A stretch of 64,000 nucleotides of DNA, from assembly GCF_001625305.1 (NCBI RefSeq), contig NW_017802379.1, positions 2,169,564 to 2,233,563 of the forward strand, written 5' to 3'. The position numbers and the translations under genes are program-made. This document shows positions 12,416-24,912 of this stretch, one piece after another (within the stretch, counting starts at the first letter, position 1; each line of letters begins with the position of its first letter). The DNA comes from Branchiostoma belcheri. Lineage: Eukaryota; Chordata; Leptocardii; Amphioxiformes; Branchiostomatidae. A model generated the notes under the pieces. It did not search any database and had not been told where the DNA came from. It was given only the letters and a program-made list of their open reading frames with translations.

Positions 12416-12600
12416 GACCACACTGATTTAAGTTCTTGGCTCTTGGATTTGCCAGCCTGTTTACTTTGAGGCTCCTGTGGTGGAATTTTGGTGTATCACA
12501 GATTGCCTGTTTCATCATTTTTTCAGGTTCATTCTTCCAGCCTGTTGCTATTCATTATCAAGCAAAAATCCAAGAATCAAGGAATTGAATTGGTGTGGTC
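12416..12600. mobile_element. GGCC-terminal MITE, copy B, short
   Basis: Begins GACCACACTGATTTAAG and ends with the matching inverted repeat (AATTGAATTGGTGTGGTC). Flanks are TCA and TCG, a slightly decayed 3-bp duplication. It shares the ACCACACC/GATTTAA terminus with the other copies but has only about 185 bp. Confidence 0.72.
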
Positions 12601-13752
12601 TCGTACCAAATAAATGGACAATTTGGAGGTAGATTTGCACTTTCTTTTCAATAATTTCTTTTTCGAAACTTACGTCTAGTTAATGCAAGTTCAGTCCAAT
12701 AGATACAGATATCGCTGAGCTAGCTAGATACTAGTATATGACTTAAGCAAGTACATTTAAGTCTAAATGTGCCAGCTGTATATAACATGTTCTGATAAAT
12801 TGTTACATCTTGCTGCTCTAAGAATATTTCCACAGGCACTAGGAATACAAAAACTTTTTTTTTTCATATCTATGCTATATAATGGCTCACTACAAGCCAC
12901 ATTTAAATGGTGAGAACTTTTTTACAATACATCTCACTAGTTTTTAACGTGAGTTTGTCTCATTATACCAAAACATGTTGTATACATGTGCAAGAATACA
13001 TGCAAGGATACATGAATGCGAGAGCAAGAGCCCTCAAAGGCAATTCTAGATTTTCGCTCAATAAAACAATGTTCAATTGTCTCAATGGAATATGGAATTA
13101 TGTAGCAACTTGACAATTTACAAAGTTTTCTATGATACAAACAGCTAGCCAATGCAAGTTGACATAAATTCAATGACCACTAAGACAGTCCAAAACTTAC
13201 AGTGCTGCTTCAACTAAGTTTCAGGCTTAACATACTGTATGTTCACAATTATTGAAAGAATCTATCTAGTTCTCTTGTTCAAAAATGTGCAATTTCAAGC
13301 CTCTTGCATGTCTACAATACTTTCAAATTTCACAAAGTTGTGCGATCTGAAGCTTTCTTTGAAAGATGCTGCAATTGAGACTATATTTTCACATTTCCAC
13401 TAATAGTAAATGGAGCAGCGACACATTTTAAAAGGTGTTCAAGATTTTCTAACACTTTTTTTCCAGTTATTTATACTGATTTGTTTGATCATTAATTTTC
13501 TGTAGACTGCACCTCTGGACAAAAGTGATGCGCTTGAATGTACATACTTGTTACCCTCAATTCAACATAAAAAATTGAGCTGCATTCATTTTCATCTTGT
13601 AAAAATTTTCCATCAGAACACTTACAAGTTAGTCCTGAGCCCTTCAAGCTGAAAACCAGTAATTTCTGAGACTGATTAAATGTGGAAGTGAACAAGAGCA
13701 ATCTTAATTTATGAATTTAAAACACCTTAAATTAGCAAAGTGGTGTAGGTAT
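12601..13752. other. RANBP1 3' UTR / intergenic, no gene recognised
   Basis: AT-rich sequence downstream of the RANBP1 stop on the minus strand. It likely contains the 3' UTR. No further coding signal is visible. Confidence 0.45.
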
Positions 13753-16700
13753 TCATTCCTTCTTTTCCTCCCCCTCCTTTTCTTTGTCTGTTTCTTCTGT
13801 CTTCTTTTCTTCTTTCTCTGTTCCTTCTGTCTCTGCCTTCTCCTCTCCAGATTTCTCTCCAGAGACGGTAAGTTCTCCAAGCTTCTCTGCAACTTCGTCA
13901 GAATCTTCCTCATCTTTTCCCGACTCCGTACCACTGTCTGCCTTTTCCTCTGCTGCAGGGTTCATACACAAGGACAATGCAGTTTGTTCTGATTCAACAC
14001 TTCTAAAAGAAGAATTGGCACACCACCTAGCAAACTGAAAAGGAACTGCAGACTGTTTTACAATGAATTGTTCCATCTGGAACATCTAGATATCTTCTGG
14101 TTCTCTCAAATAACCTTTATCGATTGTGTATAACAGAAAAGAATACTACAGAAGAAAAGAAAATTCTGTGTATGCTTGTGCTATGAATTATTGAAATACA
14201 TGGTGGTCAGCATCTGCCCACTGCATTGATATGGAAACTTTTAAAACAATGAAAATGTTGTATAAGGAACCCCCCAAAGATAAATGTCAGAAGAGTCAAT
14301 TATGTAAGAGATTATTGACGAAAGTTGAGTTTCCTAATTTTTTCTCCAGATATTTTGTACATCAAGATGAAATGCTTTTCAGGAGAGACAGTCACATCAG
14401 ACTTCAGTCCGCCCGTCGTCTCTAATTCATCATAAAAGCAATAAAATATACAAAATGGCAGATATAAAAAGTCTCTAGCAAATAGCTTTCAGCACATTGT
14501 AAAAACCTTACCTTTTATTTCCAGTCTCTCTTTCAAAAAGTCTCTAGCTTCCTCAAATTGACTCTTGAACTTGGATGCATCTGGACGACAAAATAGAAGA
14601 GGACTTTAAGTTTAAACTTTTACATCAGGAGAGAGACATTCTAAAAAGCTATCAAAGACATCTGACATCCTCAGCACTCCCTACATTATTTTCCCCCACC
14701 ACAAAGGACTCCCGCTACAGTCAAGTTAAGGGGGAATGCTGCTATTGCCCAACCTGCAGTAAAACACTATTGTACTCACTTTCTGCATTAGCAAATCTGA
14801 TGGCTAACAACTCAGCTTTGGGTTCCTCGTCTGCGAAGTCAGCCGTCACACTCCAGACCCAGGCACGGTCGCTACCACAGTTGGGTTTGAGCTCCATGTA
14901 AGGCGTGACTGAAAATGACATTATCAAAAATGGTGTGCCAGTTGTATTATCAGTACAAAAAAGCAGTATCTCAACTTGTTCAGTTAACTTTTAAAACTGC
15001 TTTTAAATTGGAATTTTGTGGGTAAGATTTAACTAACAATGGTAGTGTAAATCTTGGCTTTGGTATTTTGGGGAAAACTCATCAGTAAAGATTTTTATAT
15101 AGAGACTTTATCGGTGTCAAAATGCTGTTCAGATGAGACGTTCACATCAGACATCAGTCCGCCCGTCGTCTCAAGTTCATCATCAAAGTAGTATTTTGCT
15201 CTAACAGAAGTAGATCTCTACATTTTCCTCATCTCACAGTATCATATCATTTATCCAGACAATCATACATCTTTTAGTATGCCTTTTAGCGACCGGCGGA
15301 AGAGAAGGCCTTACTGTAGTGGTTGGCACAGATCTTGAGGGTTTTGTCTCTCCTCATGAGAACTCTGATCTTCCCCTTCTCTGTCTTGTGCTGTAGAATC
15401 TTCACGTCTCCGACTCCTCTCTCCTTCCACTCTGCAGGGTCTGCTTCAGAGGCATATCTGAACAGTTTTGCTCTCCTAAAACAAAATAAAAAAGCAGTTC
15501 TTTTTAAAGTGATATGGCGCTCATGACATGAAACATCATCTTCTTTGACCTTCTTGGACTTGAATTGACTAATTTAATTCACCAGTCACTACACAAGAAC
15601 TATACTGAAACACTGGGATGACTAAGTCCACTTGCAAGTTAAAGCACTGTTTGGGCAAGTACATTTGCTGATTGCGCAAGGAACTTTTTTTTTCCCAATA
15701 CCTCTAGTGCTCTAGGGCATTTTATGCATCCAAGAAACCCTAAATCAGGGTTACCACAAACCCTCCTTACTTACATTGTGAAGAGCACTTCCTCCTCCTC
15801 TTCCAATGTCTTAATCTCCACGGCATGCAGCTTCACAATGGGCTCAAAGTGGATGTCTGGGCTGGAGGGGGTCACCTCATCATGCTGGAAATGGGAACAG
15901 AACTGTCAATCCTGCTACTTTTTTGTCCTGTTTTGAAGTTCTTCTTTGTCAATGTTATGACCAGGTACCGGTAGTTTCTATCTAAACATGGTAAGTAGTG
16001 CTACAGAACTAACCTGACTCCGTAAAACTAATAGAAGCAGAATATTGGCATTTGCCGAATTACAAGTGAACAAGTACTCTGTGACACGTTCAGTTGTAAG
16101 CCTCGTATCTGTCTGCAATGATTTCTCTCAACTCACTGCAGTCATCAGAAGGCACACCAGGTGGTGTTACTGTTGGGAATTTTTGTGCCAACACAAACAC
16201 GACTCCGTTTGGCCAGGTATCAAAACTCCCCATTTTAAATTGTTCCAAAGCTGGTCCATGATAGCACCAAGAGACACTTGTCTCCAGATCCATCCGATAA
16301 ATAAAATTTGGCTACCACTAACAGTTTGACTTTCGCATGTGCAGTGTGAGGCAACAATGCAAATAATGTTTGATAGATTGATTTCCAGCATAAGCACTTT
16401 AAACATAAGTAAGTGTATGAAACCTGAAATAATTATGATCCCCCAACCAAAATTTATAATCTATAGAACATAATTTTGCATAAATTATCGTCTGATACGA
16501 TCTCATCTTTTGTTCAAATAAAATTGTACAGTCGTATAATGATGGGTTTAAAATCATATAATATGTCGGAGAAACAGTTCAAGTTGATCTGTGAAACTGT
16601 GTTCCTTGTTCATACATGTCTGGTCGCCCCCCTCCCCACCTTCTACTCTAGAAAACCCCCGTGCCGTTCGTTCCAAAGGCCACCGGCCGGTTCCTTCTAA

Positions 16701-16960
16701 CCGACGACCACTGAGTGAGCATGTTTGTAAACTTGATCAGGAAACTTATCGAGGCACAGTTTTCACCCCGGAAAATCGTTAATGTAGAACCTCGTACTAA
16801 ACTGGGAATGCGACATATGAAAGACGCAGCTGTTCGATTTTACAAAACCGCCATCGAAAACCTCCAGGCCACGACTCAATCTGGACCGTTTATTCGGAAT
16901 TTCACACACAATAGACAGCAAAGAATGATACTATGGTCAACCTACCTTCTCATCCGACAT
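13753..16960 (-). CDS. RANBP1: Ran-binding protein 1
   Basis: Six exons on the minus strand: 16946-16960, 15775-15884, 15315-15475, 14780-14908, 14512-14580 and 13753-13952. Phases agree and give 684 nt (227 aa); human RANBP1 has 201. The first exon is only MSDEK. Exons 2-5 form the Ran-binding domain: HFEPIVKL, an acidic [10 protein letters not shown] stretch, [40 protein letters not shown] and GSDRAWVW. The last exon is a highly acidic Glu/Lys/Thr tail containing [10 protein letters not shown], close to the vertebrate nuclear export signal. RANBP1 binds RanGTP in the cytoplasm and boosts RanGAP-stimulated hydrolysis, releasing RanGTP from export complexes. It is head-to-head with TRMT2A. 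The tail is longer than in vertebrates, through low-complexity expansion. Confidence 0.97.
14340..14445. repeat. Duplicated dispersed segment, copy 1 (RANBP1 intron 5)
   Basis: Contains CAGTCCGCCCGTCGTCTC preceded by GTCACATCAGACTT. A closely related copy lies at 15090-15190 in intron 3. The shared core is about 60 bp. Read on the minus strand, both copies keep an open frame with the words DELETTGGL and SDV. Confidence 0.65.
15090..15190. repeat. Duplicated dispersed segment, copy 2 (RANBP1 intron 3)
   Basis: Contains CATCAGTCCGCCCGTCGTCT inside a weak GAGACG/CGTCTC inverted repeat. It matches the copy at 14340-14445. No role in the RANBP1 mRNA is apparent. Confidence 0.65.
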
Positions 16961-17197
16961 CTTTGCGAGATTTGATGGTCCTAGAGCGATCAGAAACGAG
17001 CGGATTAGTCTGGATGGAACAATGGATCCCACACAGATAACGATGGCTAGTTTCCCGCTCTCTGTCTTGTCGAAAGTGAGGCTAATTTTCCCATCATGCT
17101 CCGCGTGACCAAGATGGCGGCGCCCATGTAGAAAAATGCGGCTTGGTCCAAAATTTCCTTTGTCGTTTATAAAGCAGAACTTGGCTACCAGGATACC
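16961..17197. promoter_or_regulatory. Bidirectional RANBP1/TRMT2A promoter with ZNF143-like and YY1-like sites
   Basis: The interval between the RANBP1 start codon and a strong splice donor at 17197 (CCAG/GTAAAG, plus strand) is the likely shared promoter. It contains TTCCCATCATGCTCCGCG at 17088-17105, a close fit to the ZNF143/THAP11 site. Five bases further on is AAGATGGCGGC at 17111-17121, the canonical YY1 site, which in many promoters lies at the transcription start. I infer that the untranslated first exon of TRMT2A starts near the YY1 site and ends at 17197, and that its partner acceptor is at 18731. No TATA box is seen in either direction. Confidence 0.7.
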
Positions 17198-17375
17198 AGG
17201 TAAAGGTATGCAATTGATTAAGATTTGTTACAGTATGCTATCTTTGTAACAAACGCCACATAGTGATACATTTTTGTTTAAACAGTATTATGTTCTGGAG
17301 CCTAAACGTGTAACCATCTGATCAGAAAAAACTTTCATGAACTAGTCGTCACTGTGGAACTACGTATAACTTTGC

Positions 17376-18507
17376 ATGCTTCTTCTTCTTCTTCTTCTTG
17401 CGTACTCTCTAACCACCCCTACTGGGGTATCACTGAGAGGGGGGGGGGTGCGACGGACTATGGCTGCGCGGCCAGAAGCCCGGCCTTGAAGGCCTCCACT
17501 GTCTGGGCTTTTACAAGCTGGCCCGGTAACTTGTTCCACTCATTTATCGTTCTTGGAAAAAAAGAAAATCTAAAACAGTCTGTTTTGGCAGGTATTGCTT
17601 GATACTTATATTCATGACTTCCTCTGGTACGCCTATGGGCAGGTTTGAGGTATTGTTCCATTTGAATATTAATATGTCCATGAGCAATTTTATATAAAGA
17701 TATCAAGCGAGCGGTTCTCCTTCTGTCAACAAGTAACGGCCACTGGAGGCGCTTTAGCATGTCAGAAACACTGCTGGTATAGTCATAATCATAATCACTA
17801 ACAGCCATTCGCGCCGCCCTTCGTTGGACTCGCTCCAACGCCTGGGAACCACCGATGGTGTGGGGATCCCATACAGTCGCACAGTACTCCAGGTGTGGGC
17901 GTACAAGTGTTCTGTAGCATGTAGATTTGACACGAAGAGGACAGTGCGAAAGGTTACGGCGGATGACTGCCAGTATCCTATTAGCTCTACCAGTGACATA
18001 ATTTATATGTGTGTCCCATTTCATATCCTGTGATAGTTGGACTCCAAGATATGGATGGGTTTTAACACTAGTAAGATTTTCTGAACATAAACGGTATTGT
18101 GTAATAATCGGGTTACGCTTACGAGTAATATGAAGTGTGTGGCACTTTGAGGGGTTGAAGGACATTTGCCATGTGTCCTGCCACCGGGTCAGTGCATCGA
18201 GATCTTTTTGTAGATCAAGAGCATCTGAGGGTTTTTCAATAACCCGGTACAACAGGCAGTCATCGGCAAACAAACGCACACTAGAGGTCACAACACTCGG
18301 AAGATCATTGATATAAAGGAGAAACAAAAGCGGACCCAAAACAGTGCCTTGCGGTACTCCAGACACTACCTTGGCGGGCTTAGAGGCCACACCATCAAGG
18401 ACAACTGATTGGGTTCTTTGAGTGAGAAAAGCTTGCAGCCATGTTAGTAATGTTTGCAGCCATGTTAGTAAAGCATGCGATGTTTTAAGTCCACAGTTTT
18501 CGTGCAC
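17376..18507 (-). mobile_element. 5'-truncated CR1/L2-like LINE with partial reverse transcriptase
   Basis: An open minus-strand frame of 349 codons (17458-18507) encodes the C-terminal part of a reverse transcriptase: SGVPQGTVLGPLLF, YINDLP, the catalytic FADDC motif, then thumb and tail with FFPRTINEWNKLPG. The endonuclease and the N-terminal RT are absent. On the minus strand the element ends in (GAA)n at about 17379-17399, a microsatellite tail typical of CR1/L2-like elements that lack poly(A). The frame is intact, so insertion is probably recent. A 24-bp near-perfect tandem duplication (GCAGCCATGTTAGTAA repeated) sits near its 5' end at about 18430-18476. It lies inside the inferred first intron of TRMT2A. 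Confidence 0.9.
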
Positions 18508-18818
18508 GTGGTGACAAACTCATTATAACAAGGAGCTTAAACATCAAGATTAAACCCACAATTATTTGTTCTATATTGCATATAATTTGCACTTGTATGT
18601 GTCTTGTATCAACATTTTCTATATACAAAGCAAATATACACTCTAACATTTCACCTAACTAATTCTAAATATATAACATAAATGCTGCGAATCTAAACAT
18701 TTTATCTCAGTACATTTCTCTGGAATTGCAGGTGTAAATTGACAGCCAGCTACATCTGCGACACAAGCAGCAGTCCAGATATTTCATTCCAATCGCAGCA
18801 TCATATGAATGAATAAAG

Positions 18819-21800
18819 ATGACAGACACACATACAACAGTGGGATCAGACCTACCAAGTGAGACAGTTTCTGGTGAAGGGACCATCTCAGAAGATCAAA
18901 CATTACTCCAGAAAAATCAGGAAGAGGAAGAAAATACAAACAAAGCAAATATCTGCGATGATCCCGACTCAAGCAATGAGATGAAAGATGCGGGAACTTG
19001 TAAGGAAAAAGACGACTCCGTAGATAATGTGACAACCAATGAAAGTGCTGCTGTCAGTTGCCATGGAAACCAGGTTCCAAAGAAAGAGGGAGGAGAAGGT
19101 GAAAGGTCAAGTGCATCAGGTGACCTGGACCCATATGCTTATGCAAAAGATGGGAAGTATACAACTGAGAACTTCAAGATAGAAGTGAGGAATCTGCCCA
19201 GGTATGCTGGCTTTGCGGTGAGTACTTATCTTTAGATATTTGCACTATTAAAGTTTGAGCAAGGAGGTTATATGAGGTTTCATCTGTAAAAAGTTGTCTT
19301 TGATTGACTTCTATTGCTTCAACCACAAGCTGAAGGATACCTCAAACTAACTGTTTACTGGCCACGGACAAAATTTAAGTACATTTCATAGTACTTCTTC
19401 AAGTATGATCATCACTAGATGAATTTGTACTTTTTGCAGGGAATGTAACACTGGTGTATGGGAAAACTATAAGATATATGATATACAAATAAACATGTTT
19501 CCTTTAATTTTTCTCAGCAATTCAGGAAGCGTATGGTGAACCAAGGACTGACGCCACACAAGGTCAAGATCATCCAAAGAGACAACATTGCATTTGTAGC
19601 CTTTAGGTAAGTTTCAATCAACAACAATATATCTATGTGTGAATATCCAACTCATACTTATAGTGACAGACACAATCTTAAGGGCAGTAGTGTCAACCAA
19701 CTTACTGTCAGATGGTGCTATGGTGAGAATAATACAGTCTCAAATGTGACTGTTATGTCAAAAGAACTTTGATATATACCAACCTGATGAAACTACTCTT
19801 TTTGTTTTATTCCCAGATGTGAGGAGGACAGACAGAAGGCCTTGGAGGTGTTAAACTCCCACGTATGGAAAGGATGTTCACTGTCAGCCTCGGTCAGTGA
19901 CTGGTTAACTTGTTGTCTTTAGACACAAAAGTATTGGCAAAATCTGTCTAGCTCACAAATTGGGAAGACAGGTCTGAAGGGAAAAGTATGTACATGTACA
20001 TGTACCACAGGGAAGAATGTGGTGTAACTGTTCATTACACTGTACATGTATTGGCTTTATTACTATGATCATTTACTCCATATCTTTTATCTGTAGAAAA
20101 GCAACCCAGCAGCTGACCCACTGGTGAAGAAGAGGAAAGAAAGAGAAGGTAATCATAGTTCTTCATCATGTATAAAGTCTTGCTCATATTCTACTAGACC
20201 AGGTAATGCCAACTCTTGTAATTTTACTGTGCACCCTTTTTGTTTTACTAAGACTGCAACATAAAAAAAGTGTTACCAAGCCTTGTGTTAGTTAAATTTC
20301 TTCAATTTTACCAGCTTTTCATACTGTGGTGGCCCAAGGGTACCCAGTGGTTACCAGGAACAAACATTGAACCCTCATCAACCTGTTTTTTTTTAGAGTC
20401 TGGAGCTGGAAACAGCCAGAAAAGGTCCAGGGGAAATGATGAGGATGATGAAGGCTTGTCTGTTGAAGATAGGTGAGAGCAACGTTGGAAATTATTATTG
20501 TAGGTTTTTGTTTATGGCAAAAGATAAATGGCAACAGCTTGTTATGCATATAAGGTGGTCTGAGCATAACATATGAATACTTTATAACCTGCGTTTTATT
20601 ATACATCATTGTCAACCTTTGTATTGATTGTGCATTCGTGGGTTGATTACCAGGATGCTGGGCTACTGGTGTCATTAGGTCAGGAAAAAAATGCTGAAAT
20701 TTTCCTTGATCATATATGGTATTATTGTGGAGAATAATAGATAAAGTTTCCACTGTTGCAGCAATAACAGACATCTGTTTAATCAAATTTTTAAGTTTCC
20801 GAAATTATTGTGTTGGGTGTAGTAAATTTGTTGAATCAGAACAAAATATCAGTATACATTGTACTAGTAATTTATTTCCCCTACAGACTCCTGCTAGCGG
20901 TGACCCCCCTGTGGAACGTACCATATGAAGAACAGCTGAAGGACAAAACTGAGAGTCAGAAGACTGTTCTGGGCAAACTCAGCCGAGCCATCGAGAATGC
21001 CAACCCTGGCCTGGGGTCATGGGTTATACAGCAGAGGTGAGAAAGGAAGCAATGTCAAGTGTGTGTCAAGGTGCTAATTGTAAGATTGTAAGAGTCGATT
21101 TCCTGTTATTTTTGTTGAATCAACCCCACGGCAATGCATGATTATGTTCAGGAAATGAAAATGTGTCCTTAATGCATCATAGGATTGTGCAGAAAAGCAG
21201 CCAGTTTCTTTATTCATGCCTGGCGTTCATTTATTGATATCACCAAAATATAAGTGGACCATAAGTGGACTGCTCTAAATTGAGTCTATGAAATGGAATT
21301 ATTGCATTGTGAATTAATGACAGAGGTAAGATCTGATGACTTATGTACTTCCTGTATTTTCTCCCAGAAAACAGTATGACAACATGTGTTGTAAGCTGGA
21401 AAACATCACACCTTCGGTAAGTGCTAACATGTAGAAAGAAGTTAAAAATCCTGTTATAAGCTATTTTATGACAGACCTCGTGTGTTTGGCAATGTAGCGG
21501 TCAGCTATCAAAAGAAACATTACACTGTAATGTTCCCTTTCAGATTTGGCTTGCTCTTAGTCACAGATTGTATTAATGTTCTGTATCCATTTTTTGTCCT
21601 GTTCAGCCCATCCTGAACAACTACAGGAACAAGAATGAGTTCAACATAGGAATCAGCCCAGAGGGAAAAGGTAAGATTTCCATTGTCTTTTTTTCTCAAG
21701 ATATGGTACACTGTGGTCCACTGTGTAGGGTAAACTTGGCATATAAGGAACAGAATTAAAAAGAAATTCAAGCAACTTGAAAATTATTTTTGTACATATT

Positions 21801-24800
21801 TGTCCATGGATCATAAGCTAAAACTGTGATTCTGTCCATTTCTTGAAATAAAGGACATATTTCTGTTGATATTTGATTTGTTAACAGCTCTAAGCCTATA
21901 GAATAATGCAATCTGTAACTTTTACATAATTTTCTTTCTGCAGAGAAAACCATTGGGTTCAGACTGGGAAGATATAAAGGTGAGTTGTTATGTAGGGATT
22001 CAAACCAAGAACATTTGAATTCAGAGTCAACGACCCTAACCACAAGGTCGCCATGTCACCTTACAGGAGGACACACTGTCCTGCATTCCAGTACTGGTGC
22101 TCTGATTGATGGACACCATCAATTATAGTAGAAAACATTACTTCTTCATACCTGAAAACTGGAGAGACAATTTTAGCTTCATGCAGTTTGTAGTCAACCG
22201 TAACATACATGTACATGTAGTTAACATACATGGAAAGTTCATTAAATGTAAAATAAACTAAATACTCTACTGTTGTTCTAGGTGGCAGCTGCACAGTTGC
22301 CAGTCCCTATAACTGCCCCAATGTCCCAGAGACAGCCAAGGACATGGTCAGGGTACGTACTGAGACATGAGACCTTGGGCTGGCTACATGTACCTTTCTT
22401 TTGAACTTTTTTGAAGCTAGATTTTTTTATGGCTGGATGCTCTTCCTAATGCCAAAAGGATAGTTAATTTGATACCCCCTTTCTTCAGATTTTCCAGACC
22501 TATTTGGAACAGTCCACTAGGAGCGGTTACGACACAGAGAAGCACCAAGGTCACTGGAAACAGCTGACTGTCAGGACCACCCAGGGGTCAGAGGTCATGG
22601 TCATGCTGCAGTTCAATGTACAGGACCTTTCAGAGGTCAGGAACAAATTCATTTTAAACTTCAGCAACTTTGCATTGTTTTAATGTGTGTTTCCTCAATA
22701 TAGTGAAAAAAATCCTTCTTTTGTGTCAAATTTTAGAATGAATGTATAAGCTGACTATTTGATTAACAAATGCCTTTAGGAGGAGATTGAGAAGGAGAAG
22801 CAGCTTCTACAAGACTACTTCAGCACAGGGCCAGGGAAGGACTATGGTATCACATCACTGTTCTTCCAAGCATGTAAACAGAGGTAAGGATGGGCACTGG
22901 TATCACACTGAAGTTCGGCATATAGGCACGTGATTGTGAGAATGGACCAAGATAGTCCTGCTTTAAAACTCTGCTTTTTTATCTTATCTGGAACAATAAA
23001 GAAATAATTTCCTAAAATTATTCTATTTTTGTAGGAGACCTGGAGATGAAGAACCATCATATCAACTCATCTTAGGGAAAGAGGTAAAACCATGATGATT
23101 ATAGAACATCTTATTTATATAACTCTGTGGTCCATCTCAATTTATCATATACCTAATACATTATGCAAAAGTATGAATTGATGACATGTTTTGTATCAAT
23201 ATTTGGTTTCACTTCAGTTCATTCAGGAGAAGTTGTTGGATATGACCTTCAGAATTTCTCCAGATGCATTTTTTCAAGGTAAGCAGCGATGTTCTATCTT
23301 AATAAGTTTGCTAGGCTTGATGTACATTTCAACATTCATCACATCAGCTGAACCCTCCACATCAGCTAACATATATTCTGTCTTTTTTTATGTCAGTCAA
23401 CAGTAACTGAATGATCTAGAAACTATAATTATAGTGGCATAATAAGAAAATAAAGAAATGTTCAGAAGAGTAGACCTTGTGCAGCTGGACAGCAGTTGTG
23501 ACCTTACTTTCCTCCTTGTTAGTGAACACCCTGGCAGCAGAGGTCCTGTACTCTACTGTAGCAGACTGGTGTGACTTCACAGAGAACTCCACTGTTCTGG
23601 ATGTGTGCTGTGGTACAGGCACTATTGGACTCACCCTGGCAAAGGTAAGAAGTCCTTTCAATGTACCCGTAACTAGAAATTCTTACTTTTATTGTTTTAT
23701 TTCCAGTGTTTGATGTGACTAAATGTGTCCCCCGGCCCCTGTTGTTCCAGCATGTGAAGAAGGTGATAGGTGTAGAACTGTGTCAGCAGGCAGTGGAGGA
23801 TGCCAAGGTGAACGCCAACATCAACGGTAAGACCACGTCCACCATACCATTCCTGTAGTACTGCTTCATAGCATGGATACCATTCTGTTTCACTCTTTGC
23901 TCCAGTCCACTCTTCACTTCTCTGAAAAATACTCTGGCACTGGTTGACTATTGTTTGACGTTTCTAAAATATGAGGGGAGTTCTGGTTGAGTCCTCCTGT
24001 GTATTAGCATTATATTATATGAATTATAACATACTGTGGTGTAGTTGTCTGTTAAGCTATGTTGTTGTTGTTTGTTACAGGTATAGAGAATGCAGAGTTC
24101 CTGTGTGGAAAGGCAGAAGACATCCTGCCAGACCTGGTCAGGAGGCTGTACAATACAGAGCTGGTAGCAGTGGTAGACCCGCCTAGAGCAGGGCTACGTG
24201 AGTACTGACATGCTGCTCACATATCTTTTTCTGTAGAGGGTAATGAGCTGATTTAGTTCTACATTAGTCCTAGCTGATGTGCTCTGATTAAACACAGAAC
24301 AAGATTGGTGTATTGTGTGTTGAGTATACTAGATTTGCAGTTTTATCCATTTCTACAATCGTTGTTCTGACGAAGTTGTTACTTGTTAGACAATTGTCTC
24401 TTCTATATTTTTCCAGATTCCAGGGTTATATCTGTCCTTAGGAAGTGTTCCAACCTGACTAAGCTGGTGTATGTATCCTGTAACTCCCAGAGTGCCATGC
24501 CAAACTTTATCGAGTGAGTATCTATGTCTTTGTACCTGAGCATTGTACTACATAACAGTAAGTTATGTATTAGACACTTTTGGAGATAGGATTTTGTGAT
24601 AGATATTCTCAATGTGGGAAAAAGTGGGAGAATAAGATGAACTGAAACATTATACCGTGAAAATTGGTCATTGGTTTAAAGTTTTTTTACAGAAATTTTG
24701 AAGATGTTCTCACAAGTGTTTAACATGTTTATTACATGTATGTAACCATGGTGATGACCTAGGCCTGTTTTCTCCCCAGCTTGTGTCGACCGACGTCTAA

Positions 24801-24912
24801 CAAGTTTAAGGGCGCAGCGTTCCGTCCCGTGCGAGCCGTGCCTGTGGACCTGTTCCCTCACACCTGGCACTCCGAACTTGTCATACAGTTTGAGAGGTCC
24901 CAGTCAACATGA
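18819..24912 (+). CDS. TRMT2A: tRNA (uracil-5-)-methyltransferase homologue A
   Basis: About 19 exons: first 18819-19216, then near 19519, 19817, 20098, 20396, 20887, 21367, 21607, 21944, 22282, 22490, 22779, 23034, 23220, 23521, 23752, 24081, 24418 and 24779-24912. An acidic, disordered N-terminus precedes an RRM-like domain (FKIEVRNLPRYAGFA through AFVAFRCEEDRQKA). The C-terminal half is a TrmA/RlmD-type SAM methyltransferase: PDAFFQVNT, the SAM loop VLDVCCGTGTIGL, then VVDPPRAGL. The catalytic cysteine lies in YVSCNSQSAMPNF, and the terminal HSEL glutamate is the general base. The enzyme makes m5U54 in the T-loop of cytosolic tRNA. A splice acceptor at 18731 opens the coding exon, so the upstream 5' UTR is split by an intron that holds a LINE. 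Expression is probably driven from the promoter shared with RANBP1. Confidence 0.95.
21994..22062 (-). mobile_element. tRNA-derived SINE fragment (TRMT2A intron)
   Basis: On the minus strand the sequence has an A-box-like TGTGGTTAGGG and a B-box GGTTTGAATCC about 30 nt apart, as in a tRNA. The arms do not fold as a sound tRNA, so I read it as a decayed tRNA-derived SINE head. Confidence 0.55.

Noticed and set aside
13711..14038. Plus-strand open frames at 13711-13992 and 13784-14038
   Set aside because: Shadows of the low-complexity acidic last exon of RANBP1, which is coded on the other strand.
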